A DNA stretch of 64,000 nucleotides from the NCBI GenBank assembly GCA_017961685.1, contig JAGCWW010000043.1, forward strand, positions 1-64,000, read 5' to 3'. The notes under the pieces were generated by a model. The model saw nothing but the letters and a program-made list of their open reading frames with translations, was not told the origin of the DNA and made no database searches. Positions within the stretch are counted from its first letter, which is position 1. Each line of letters begins with the position of its first letter. This document shows, one piece after another, positions 28,462 through 37,663 of the stretch. A program made the translations under genes and the position numbers. Source of the DNA: Acholeplasmatales bacterium. Its GTDB lineage: Bacteria > Bacillota_I > Bacilli_A > Acholeplasmatales > JAEDCM01.

Positions 28462-28779
28462 ATGGCAACAAGTAAAATTGATTTAGTAGGAAATGTTAAA
28501 GCACTTCATTATTATCCAGTATCGGCACAAACCTTAGAAATACCTATACCCAATAATAGTCATTTTATGGTAATGACTAATACGGTAGTTGCAGCAGATC
28601 AAGGCAGAAACTTTGGTTTTGGATTTGTTAGTATATCTCAACAAAATCATTGTTTCTATCAACCCGTTTATACAAGTACAACTACTCCAACTAATGTAAC
28701 AGTCGAAGTAGGTAAAATAAAAATTACAACTACTAGTTAGTATGTACGAATTACCATTCTAACATTTCCTCATCAATAA
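28462..28779 (+). CDS. Small beta-rich fibre protein D2, 105 aa
   Basis: Begins MATSKIDLVGNVKALHY and ends YVRITILTFPHQ; one TAG. A hairpin ACCGCT/AGCGGT sits immediately before the ATG, a variant of the start hairpin. Second gene of cassette D. Confidence 0.55.
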
Positions 28780-28801
28780 TTAATAACAGCGCCATAGAAA
28801 T

Positions 28802-29110
28802 ATGGCAACAAGTATAATACATAATATACGACTACAGGATGACATGCAAAGTTATTCAATCACAAAATCCTCTAGTATAACAATAACTTTGCTTTATAGA
28901 TCCTCTTATTTAATAGGAGCAAGTGGTAATGCTATGAGAGGAATTTATTTGATTAACACATATAATGCGGACATGACCGTTAATGAATTATCTCCTCCAT
29001 ATTATTTTACTTATTCTACAAACGGATTAAATATAACTATAAATAATACAAATACAATATATGATGCAACGATTCATGTTATTCCTATATGGCAAGCAGT
29101 AACAACATAA
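28802..29110 (+). CDS. Small beta-rich fibre protein D3, 102 aa
   Basis: Begins MATSIIHNIRLQDDMQS and ends ATIHVIPIWQAVTT. GCCAT (28791) pairs with ATGGC at the start. Third gene of cassette D and last before the lysis genes. Confidence 0.55.
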   Translation: MATSIIHNIRLQDDMQSYSITKSSSITITLLYRSSYLIGASGNAMRGIYLINTYNADMTVNELSPPYYFTYSTNGLNITINNTNTIYDATIHVIPIWQAVTT

Positions 29111-29147
29111 AGTAGGTTAATAATCACATAAAAGGAGGACATTAAAA

Positions 29148-29840
29148 ATAAATCAAATAGAAACTTTAATAGAATTAGCATATAGTCAAATAGGATATAA
29201 AGAAGAACCAAAAAATAGCAATATGACAAAATATGGAGAAGAATATGGCTGGAATGGAGTTGCATGGTGTGCAATATTTATTTGGTGGCTATATAAGAAC
29301 TCCGGTTTATCTTCAATATATCTTAATGGAGAAAAAACTGCTAGCTGCACTGCAATAAAAGAATTCTATGAAAAATATAATCAATGGTTTACAAATAATG
29401 ATTATCGTCCTGGTGATATTGCAATAATGTCCTTCAAAAAATCAAAAGAAATTCAACATTGTGGATTAATAGTAGAAAAAGTTGATGATACTCATTATAA
29501 AACAATAGAAGGAAATACAAGCAGTAGTGCAGCTGGCAGTCAAGACAATGGAGGAATAGTTGCATTAAGAACAAGAAGTATAAATAATATTCTTGGTGTA
29601 GCAAGACCTCAATATGAAATAGAGGAGGATGAAGATATGACTGATGAAAAATTTGCAGAGATGATGAATACATACTTAGCAAATCTAGCAAAACAAGAAC
29701 CTCCAAAATGGGCAGAAAAAGAATTAGCAGAAGCAAGAGAATTAGGAATAACTGATGCAACAAGACCAATGCAACTTATTCCTAGATACCAAGCTGCAAT
29801 AATGGCTCTTCGAGCCGCAAAAGTAAAAAAGACAAAATGA
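29148..29840 (+). CDS. CHAP-domain endolysin (probable AUA start)
   Basis: The frame upstream of ATG 29223 is still protein-like (NQIETLIELAYSQIGYKEEPKNSN) and typical of the N-terminus of CHAP amidase/endopeptidase lysins, so the ATG at 29223 would cut the domain. AAAGGAGG lies 10 bases before ATA 29148, the likely start; no ATG, GTG or TTG is available. The CHAP core shows WNGVAWCAIFIWWLY (catalytic Cys) and QHCGLIVEKVDD (catalytic His). The C-terminal 65 residues (ELAEARELGITDATRP) look like a small wall-binding repeat. It degrades host peptidoglycan at lysis. Confidence 0.75.
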   Translation: MNQIETLIELAYSQIGYKEEPKNSNMTKYGEEYGWNGVAWCAIFIWWLYKNSGLSSIYLNGEKTASCTAIKEFYEKYNQWFTNNDYRPGDIAIMSFKKSKEIQHCGLIVEKVDDTHYKTIEGNTSSSAAGSQDNGGIVALRTRSINNILGVARPQYEIEEDEDMTDEKFAEMMNTYLANLAKQEPPKWAEKELAEARELGITDATRPMQLIPRYQAAIMALRAAKVKKTK

Positions 29841-30103
29841 AAAAGAATATAAGATTTTTAAAAAAGATAACCATATTATGTGTAGTAATGAATACAATAA
29901 TAACATTTACTACATTAGCAATATGTATATTACAAAGAGAAATAAGTGCAGGAATATTAAGTGCACTATTAGGTGCATGGAGTATTGAATTAGGTTTAAG
30001 TGCATTTATAAAAAATTCAGAAAAACCACAAGAGGAAATACAGATAACTGAAGAAGAAGATATTGAGGAAAAAGAGGATAATCCTTTAGATGGTTCAATA
30101 TAA
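29837..30103 (+). CDS. Holin-like membrane protein, 88 aa
   Basis: ATGA overlap with the endolysin. Two hydrophobic helices (ITILCVVMNTIITFTTLAI and SAGILSALLGAWSIELGLSAF) after a basic N-terminus, with a strongly acidic C-terminal tail. Size, topology and place beside the lysin fit a class II holin. Confidence 0.65.
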   Translation: MKKNIRFLKKITILCVVMNTIITFTTLAICILQREISAGILSALLGAWSIELGLSAFIKNSEKPQEEIQITEEEDIEEKEDNPLDGSI

Positions 30104-30120
30104 GAAAGGAATAATATATA

Positions 30121-30447
30121 ATGAAATTTGATTTTAATATTATTATACATATTCTATCAGGATTAATTATTTGTATACCTTTACTGATAAAACTAATAGA
30201 TGTAACAAAAGAAGCAATACAAAATAGAAATTGGTATATTATTATTAGTTTACTTTCAACTTTTATGATTGAAGCAGAAGAATTATATACAGAAGGTGCG
30301 ACAAAGAAAGAATACGTAATGAAGATGATAAAATCAGCAGCACCTAAATTAAGTTATAATTTAACTGATGAAGACTACATGAAAATTAGTGATATGATTG
30401 ATGAAATAATTGCTATGACGAAGCATGTCAACGTCACATCAAAATAA
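30121..30447 (+). CDS. Phage holin, LL-H-like, 108 aa
   Basis: N-terminal hydrophobic helix IIIHILSGLIICIPLLIKLI, then a soluble region with EAEELYTEGATKKEYVMKMI, a block usual in LL-H-type holins of Firmicutes phages. AAAGGAA upstream. Two holin-like genes in a row may form a holin/antiholin pair. Confidence 0.65.
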   Translation: MKFDFNIIIHILSGLIICIPLLIKLIDVTKEAIQNRNWYIIISLLSTFMIEAEELYTEGATKKEYVMKMIKSAAPKLSYNLTDEDYMKISDMIDEIIAMTKHVNVTSK

Positions 30448-30461
30448 AAGAGGGATGGACG

Positions 30462-30929
30462 TTGGAGATATTAGAAGTAGCAAAATACATCGGAGGAATT
30501 ATTGCAGTAATTTTAGTAGGATTAATTAAGATACCAAAATTAGAATTAAATATTTGGAATTGGTTAGGACGATTAGTTGGAAGAAGTTTAACTAAAGAAT
30601 TAACATTAAAACTAGATCAGATGGAACAGAATTAGAACTCAATGAAAGAAGAATTAAGTAACATTGATGCAAAATTAGAAGAGCATGTGATGTATGATGA
30701 AATGTCAAATGTAAAATAGATAAGACAAAGCATCATAAGATTTAATGATGAAATATTAGATAATAAAAAACATACAGAAGAATCATATAATTGTGTTCTT
30801 GAAGATATTGATATTTATGAGAAATATTGTGCTGCTAATCCAACATTTCCAAATAATAAAGCAGTAATGGCAATAATGAATATAAAAGACAATTATCAAA
30901 ATTGTTTAAAGAATAAATAGTTTAAATGA
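30462..30929 (+). CDS. Membrane-anchored lysis-region protein, 155 aa, TTG start
   Basis: TTG 30462 behind GAGGGATGG. One membrane helix (YIGGIIAVILVGLIKI) followed by a coiled-coil segment (KLDQMEQNQNSMKEELS with a TAG). Resembles small membrane proteins placed with holins; the exact role is unknown. Confidence 0.55.
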
Positions 30930-30938
30930 GGTAATCAA

Positions 30939-31520
30939 ATGAAATTTAAACTTAGAGAAGCACGATTTGATGCAACATCTTCATAGAAATATTCATCAGC
31001 AAAAACTGCTATGGCAAATGCAAATAGAGCAAGAAGTAAAGGAGCTACTCCAAAATTATATACATCCGTAAACTTCAAGGGTGGAAATAATTTAGACTAT
31101 GGATGTGGAGCTCCTGAAACGGTAGCAGTTGTTGATGAATATTTAAAGAGTTAGGGTGTAAATAATTATCATTATGATAAAACGTATTTTCCTGATACAG
31201 AAGTATTTAAAGATAATTTTTATGATAGCGTAACTGCAAGTAATTTATTAAACGTAGTTCCTGAAAATGTAAGAGAAGAAATTATTTAGAATGCTTACGA
31301 TGTATTAAAGCCTGGTGGAAAATTTTATGTTACTGTAAATTATGTGAAGGATTATGTAAAAGACGAAACTGGTAAAAAAGTTCCATCAGGAGTAGCAGCA
31401 GAAATGGATAAAGATGATAGTTACCAAGCAAATCTTGGAGCTAATAAATACATGGAAGAAATTCTAAAGGTATTCGATAATGTAAATTCACGTAAAGGTG
31501 TATTAGTAGCTGAAAAATAA
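30939..31520 (+). CDS. SAM-dependent methyltransferase, 193 aa
   Basis: Begins MKFKLREARFDATSSQKY. NNLDYGCGAPETV is the Rossmann glycine loop (motif I, DxGxG-like), followed by DSVTASNLLNVVPE (motif IV region) and NAYDVLKPGGKFYVTV (motif VI). A class I methyltransferase. Substrate unknown; its place between the lysis genes and terminase does not settle DNA versus protein. Three TAGs read through. Confidence 0.75.
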
Positions 31521-31522
31521 TT

Positions 31523-33586
31523 ATGGATTTAGAATTATTAAATAATTTATCAGATAAAGAGAAGGAAGCAGTATTAGAAATATTAAATCAATTTTCTAAT
31601 ACTGGTTCCTCTTAGCGATTAAATCAATTACTATTAAATGATTATAAAGAAATACCAGTAGATATAATAACTTTTATTAAAGATCCAAAATATTTAGGAA
31701 AAGCATGGCATACCAGTGATGGTAGTTGTAAACTATTTCCATATTGGGAAGAAAAATTAAAAGAATTATTTCCAGATCAATATACTACTAATTATAATAC
31801 TTTTATAGAATCTGGAGCAAGAGGTGTTGGTAAATCTGAAATTGCAATAACATGTGGTTTATATATGATGTATAGAGTTATGTGTTTAAAAAATCCTCTT
31901 GAATATTTTAATTTAAAACCTACGGAAAAATTAGCTTTTGCTTTTATGAATATTACAAAAGACTTAGCATACGATATTGGTGTTAGTAAATTTCAAGAAA
32001 CTGTTTAGATGTCCCCGTGGTTTTTAGAAAGAGGTACACTTAGTGGTAGAGATGAAATACTTTGGAATCCTCCTTCATATATAAATTTAATAGTAGGTTC
32101 ATAGCCACGTCATGTAATTGGTTAGGCTGTATTATATGCTTTCTTCGATGAGATTTCATTTATTCCAAATCAAGATGTAGATAAGTAGAAAAAGAAAGCT
32201 ATTGATATGATTGATACTGCAATAGGTGGTATGAAAACTCGTTTTCTACATGAAGGTAGAAGTCCTGCGTTATTAATTCTGGCTTCTTCAAAAAGATCTG
32301 ATAAATCATTCTTGGAAGTTCATACTAAAAAGAAAATAGAAACTGAAGGAGAAAATCTTTTATTAGTAGATGAACCAGTTTGGAATATTAGACCAGCATC
32401 TGATTATTCAGGAAGAAGATTTTATGTAGCTCAAGGTAATAAATATTTAAGTTCCGAAGTTTTAGATTTAAATGTAACTGAACAAGATTTAAAAATATTT
32501 AAATTAAAAGGGTATAAAATTATTTCAGTACCAATTGAATATAGAAATAATTTTTAGGAAGATATAGATAGAGCATTATGTGATTTTGCTGGCGTATCTT
32601 CTTCAGAGGTAACTAAATATATTAGTGGTAGCAGACTTCAAGAAATCATTAGTAAAGATTATTAGAATCCATTTACTAAAGAAGTAATTGAAGTAGGAAA
32701 TGGTCCTGAAGATTTTGCTTAGTATTCTGATTTCTTTGATCTTACTAGAGTTCCGGCAAACCTAAAATCTAAACCATTATATATACATTTAGATATGTCA
32801 TTAAGCGGAGATAAAACTGGTATAGCAGGAACATTTATAATTGGTAAAAAAGCTAGTTTAGAAAATAGTCCAAAAGAATTATATTTCCAATTAGCTTTTG
32901 GAGTAGCTATAAAAGCTCCAAAAGGTTATCAAGTATCTTTTGCAAAGAACAGAGAATTTATTTATTGGTTAAAATCCCAAGGTTTTAATATTAAAGGCAT
33001 TACAACAGATACATATTAGAATGCTGCATTAGCTTAGGATTTAATTTCTAAAGGATATAATTATTCAGTATTATCATTAGATAGAGTAGATACTCAATCA
33101 AAAATTTGTATACCCTACGCATATTTTAAAAATACCATTTATGAAAAAAGGGTAAAAATATATAATTGTGATTTATTAATCGAAGAAATTCTAGGTCTTG
33201 AAAGAAATGAAACTAATGGTAAAATAGATCACCCCGATGGTGGACGTATTGGCTCGAAAGATATTTGTGATGCTTTTGCTGGATCATTATATAATGCTTC
33301 ATAGCATGCTGATGAATTTAATTTTGAATATGGTGAGACATTAGAATCAATCGTTGATGTTTCTTCCTAGGGTATGCTATCAGATTAGTAGATGCTAAAA
33401 TAGCAATTTGAAGAAGAATTAAATAATTTATTTGATCCAATGTCTGGATTTTTAAAACAGTAGAAAGAACAATAGAAAAAAGAAAATCCTGTAAATAATA
33501 ATAGGATGGGAATTGATTTTGGAATGGGAATAGCAAAACCATTAAGTTCAAATCAATTTTATATATCAAACGGAATAATAATATAA
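31523..33586 (+). CDS. terL: Terminase large subunit
   Basis: 687 aa with more than fifteen in-frame TAGs, continuous only under recoding. Walker A is ESGARGVGKSEIA near residue 95, Walker B is LYAFFDEISF near residue 210, and the nuclease domain starts at HLDMSLSGDKTG near residue 418 with a later DHPDGG...KDICDAFAGSL block carrying further acidic residues. This is the ATP-driven motor and nuclease that packages DNA into the prohead. The portal gene follows directly. Confidence 0.9.
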
Positions 33587-33609
33587 ATACATGACAGAAA
33601 GGAATCATA

Positions 33610-35475
33610 ATGGATAAAATCGAACAACAAGATTCTGTTTATGTAAATGACGAAACTATATATAATAAAAAAATTAAATAGGTAGATCCTCCTGGAAGAA
33701 ATATTGGTATAGATATTGATCATGACTTTTTAGATAATATCATTAGCGCAGGATTAAATAGTACTCTTGATATGGCTAAGTTACAATCATTTACTTAGCT
33801 GTCACAAAATAGAGATACGATATATTAGTTAATTGATACGATGTCTGAAGATCCAACAATTAGTGCTGCATTAGAGATATATGCAGAAGATACTACGGAA
33901 GCAAATGAATTTGGTAGAATTGTTTGGTGTGAATCTGAAAATCCTGATATCGTTAAATTTGTAACATATCTTCTTGATACAATGAATGTAGAAAAGAATA
34001 TTTATAGATGGGTATACTCATTATGTAAATATGGAGATCTATATTTAAGATTATTCAGAGAATCAGAAATGGAAGATAGTTTAAATATTTTTGATAAGAA
34101 GAATAAAAGAGATAAGTTAAACGAAGAAGTAAAAATTCATGTAGATAAAAAGGACGATCATTTTTCACATTATATTGAAATGGTACCAAATCCTGCAGAG
34201 ATGTTTGAATTAACTAGACATGGTAAAAGTTGTGGGTATATTAAAGCAGATGTAATGCCTACAACTTAGAAAGTTGATATGTTAGCTCAATCTTATTTCA
34301 GATATCAATTTAAAGAAAAAGACGTAACAGTATATGAACCTACTAATTTCGTTCATGCTTGCTTAGAAGATAATAGTAGTAGGGTTCCTGAAGAGGTTGA
34401 TATCTTTTTAGATAATAATACAAAAGCAGATGCGGATAGTCCTGATATAACTTATACGGTACGAAGAGGTCAACCAATATTTTATAATGCCTTTAAAGTA
34501 TGGCGTTGTATGATGCTATTAGAAAATTCATTACTTTTAAATAGAATTACTAAATCTTCTATATTAAGAATAATTGGTGTAGAAGTAGGAGATATGGATA
34601 AAACGAGCGTTGGTCCACATCTAATGAATATTAAATAGTTAATTGAACAAAAAGCAGCATTTGATGTTGGTAATTCTATGGAGGAGTATACTAATCCTGG
34701 TCCAGTAGAGAATAATATTTATGTTCCTACTCATAATGGAATTGGTGCTATTTCTACATAGCAAGTTGGTGGAGATGTTGATGTTAAAGGATTAGCGGAC
34801 TTAGATTATTTCTAGAATAGATTTTATACGGCGTTAAGAGTGCCAAAGCAATACATTGGTGATACAGATGATGCTACAGGCTTCAATGGTGGTACTGCTT
34901 TATCAATAATTTCAAATAGATATGCAAAGATGATAAAACGTATTCAAAATATAGTAGTACAATGTTTAACTGATGTTGTAAATCTTATGATTATTGATAA
35001 AGGTAATGATGCATATATAAATAATTTTACATTACATATGTTAGCACCAGCAACCGAAGAAGAAGCAACAAGAAGAGATAATAGATCTAGCGAACTTCAA
35101 ACTATTAGAGATATTATGGATCTATTAGCAGATATGGAAAGCATTCCAGTTAAGTTGGAAATTCTAAAGACATTATTATCAAATGTAATTTCGGATGCTG
35201 ATATTCTTCAAATGATTCAAGATGAAATTGATAGGTTAGAATAGGAAAATCTTGAAGAACCTTCTGATGAATCATCAGATGAAACTGATATAGACATAGA
35301 TTTGAATGGTAGTTTTGGTGACGGAGGAGATTTTGATGAGCCAGGGTTTGATATTGATACAGGAGAAGAAGAAACTATGGACATGGAAGAACCTGCTGGC
35401 GAAGAAACTGTTTTACCAACTCCAGGAGAATTAAATCCTGATATAGATTTTAGTGATAACACTACAGAAATTTAA
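33610..35475 (+). CDS. Portal protein (T4 gp20-like)
   Basis: 621 aa, GAAAGGAATC upstream. Contains EDPTISAALEIYAED near the N-terminus and YFQNRFYTALRVPKQYIG in the clip/stem region, both characteristic of T4-type portals, and a very acidic C-terminal tail. Forms the dodecameric DNA gate of the head. Several TAGs, including inside the YFQNRF block. Confidence 0.88.
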
Positions 35476-35515
35476 TAAATAAAAACTAGTTGGAATACCA
35501 AAAGGAGAATAAATT

Positions 35516-35992
35516 ATGATAACTAAAAATGATTGTTTATTATTACTAAGTGATTTAAAAGTAAGAGGAATAGAAGTTAATTCTCAAATGAAATTATTAT
35601 TAAAAAGTCCAGAAGTACCATTAGAAGTAATAAGATTTATAAATTAGAAAAGAGAATTAGCTTTATCAGAATTTTATCAAAAATTAAGAAGATCTTATAA
35701 CCAAAAGAAAAATAAATTGTACATTAATATTGTTAAGGAAGATCAGAAAGATCCAAAAGAAGTCTTGACAACATTAGCAGCATTAAATTTACAAATATTA
35801 TTATTTTCAAAAACAATAGAAGAAAATACAGATATATTTTTAAGACAAGCAAGATTTCAAGAAATAAATCAATGTTTAAGCAATTATGCAAACACAGGAG
35901 ATTTAATAGCTTGTCAGAAATTATTAAAATGCATAAAAGCAGATTTAAAATGTCTTGAACTTTTTTATAAAGAAAATAATAAAAGTAAATAA
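35516..35992 (+). CDS. Unknown head-region protein, 158 aa
   Basis: AAGGAG before ATG 35516. All-helical, with two long helices (LLLLSDLKVRGIEVNSQMKL and ILLFSKTIEENTDIFLRQAR). Lies between portal and prohead protease, a site where T4-like phages keep small head-assembly factors. Function not readable. Confidence 0.55.
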
Positions 35993-36020
35993 ATTTATCT
36001 AATTTTTGATATTAGTAAGA

Positions 36021-36031
36021 TGCTAAATTTA
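36021..36031 (+). promoter_or_regulatory. Putative late promoter motif 3 (TGCTAAATTTA)
   Basis: Exact TGCTAAATTTA, 32 bases before the protease-scaffold gene. The upstream TTGTAAATA half is not clear here. Confidence 0.4.
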
Positions 36032-36063
36032 ATTATATTTTATTTAAAGAAGGATTAATTAAT

Positions 36064-37641
36064 ATGTTAGAAAGTTTATCTACGGATAAGTTAGATTATG
36101 AAAAACTTTCTCTTGAAGAATAGCAAAAAAGAGGAATATTGGGTAGATTAACTGGAGTAATAGCAGACTTTGTTAATCCTACTCGTAATGGAAGAAAGTA
36201 TTCAGAAAAATTATGGGAAAATGTTTTTCAGGATCCTGTGATGCAGGAAAAGATTAAAAATAGATGTTGCTTTGGAGAATTAGGTCATCCTGCCGATAGA
36301 ACAGAAGTAGATATGGAGAAGATTGCTCTATGTCTTGCAGAAGTTCCAAAAAAAGGTAAAGATGGAAAACTTCATGGAATATTTGATATATTAGATACAC
36401 CAAATGGTAGAATATTAAAATGTTTATGCGATTATGGTTGTAATATTGGAGTATCAAGTAGAGGTGAAGGCGATCTAATTACTGGTTTTGATGGTGAAGA
36501 TGAAGTAGATCCCGATACATATGTTTGCGAATGTTGGGATGCTGTAATTACGCCTTCAGTTCAAACAGCTAGAATGTCTTATGTTCATGAAAGCCTTGAA
36601 ACAAAATCAACGCTTAAAGAATCTCTTGATAAACTTATAAATGCTTCTTCCGATGACGATAAGAAAGTAATGAAAGAATCATTATAGTTATTAAATATAG
36701 ATAGCTATTCTCAGGAGGAAACTCCTGTTAATAATATAGAAGAAGAGAGTAGCCTTGCAGTCGATAATAACGAAGCAGATAATGAGCTATTAACTCAACT
36801 TCAAGAATCTTTACAAACATAGCAAAGACTTTTAGATAATGTTTCTGAACTTCAAGAAAAGTTATCAGTTAGTTATACTAAAGAAACAACTTATCAAGAA
36901 GAAATAGAAAAATATCAAAAAGCAATAGTAAGATTAAAAGAAAGTGCTAATAGATTAAAAATAGCTGAAAATAAAATTCAGAAATTACAAGAACAATTAA
37001 AAGAATCAAATTAGCAAATTCAAAATCAAAATGCTATATGTAAAGATTTAAAGCAAAAATTATCTCAATCTACTAATCAAAATAAAACATTAAATGAATC
37101 TTTAGAAAAAATAAATAGTAGTTCTAGTAAATCAATTACTTAGTTAAATAATAAAGTAACAGAACTAATGGAACAAATTTCCACATTAAAAGATTCTAAT
37201 GAAAATGATAAGTAGAAATTATCTGAAGAGTATGAATCTAAATTAAAAGACTCTTAGATAAAAGTAAAAGAATTAAGTGGTAAAGTAGAAAAATATAAAT
37301 CAATAGCAGAGAAATATTAGAAGATAGCTTTGAAGTCAGTAGATAAATATATTGAGTCTAAAGCAGTATCTTTAGGAATATCAGTAAATGAAATTAAAAA
37401 TAGATTAAGTGAAACTTATACATTTACTGATATAGATAATATCTGTGAAAATTTAAGGCAATATAAAATAAATATAAATAATTTACCATTTAGTTCAAAT
37501 ACAATATCAAAATAGATTACTGAAAGCTCAAGGGTATCAACTAGAGCATCTAAGAATGAATCTATTTTACCCAAGAACAAAATGTATGAAGATGTAGATG
37601 AAGTTGATGAACAACTCTTGAGTTTAGCAGGCATCAATTAA
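36064..37641 (+). CDS. Prohead protease fused to scaffold protein
   Basis: 525 aa. Residues about 15-200 match the T4 gp21-type prohead protease: GVIADFVNPTRNGRKYS, CCFGELGHPADRTEVD (catalytic His in LGHP) and the SSRGEGDL block (catalytic Ser in VSSRG). From about residue 215 to 430 it is a long coiled coil of the kind seen in scaffold (gp22-like) proteins. In T4 these are separate genes. A fused form would need the protease to cut itself free during maturation. About ten TAGs, mostly in the coiled coil. It lies just before the capsid gene. Confidence 0.8.
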
Positions 37642-37663
37642 TCGAAAAGGAAGAAATTAAAAA

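Noticed and set aside
18922..28779. Diversity-generating retroelement in the fibre region
   Set aside because: No reverse transcriptase and no template/variable repeat pair with adenine-specific changes seen in this window.
31523..33586. Terminase and other late genes as pseudogenes full of nonsense mutations
   Set aside because: Only TAG interrupts them, never TAA or TGA, and the motifs are intact.
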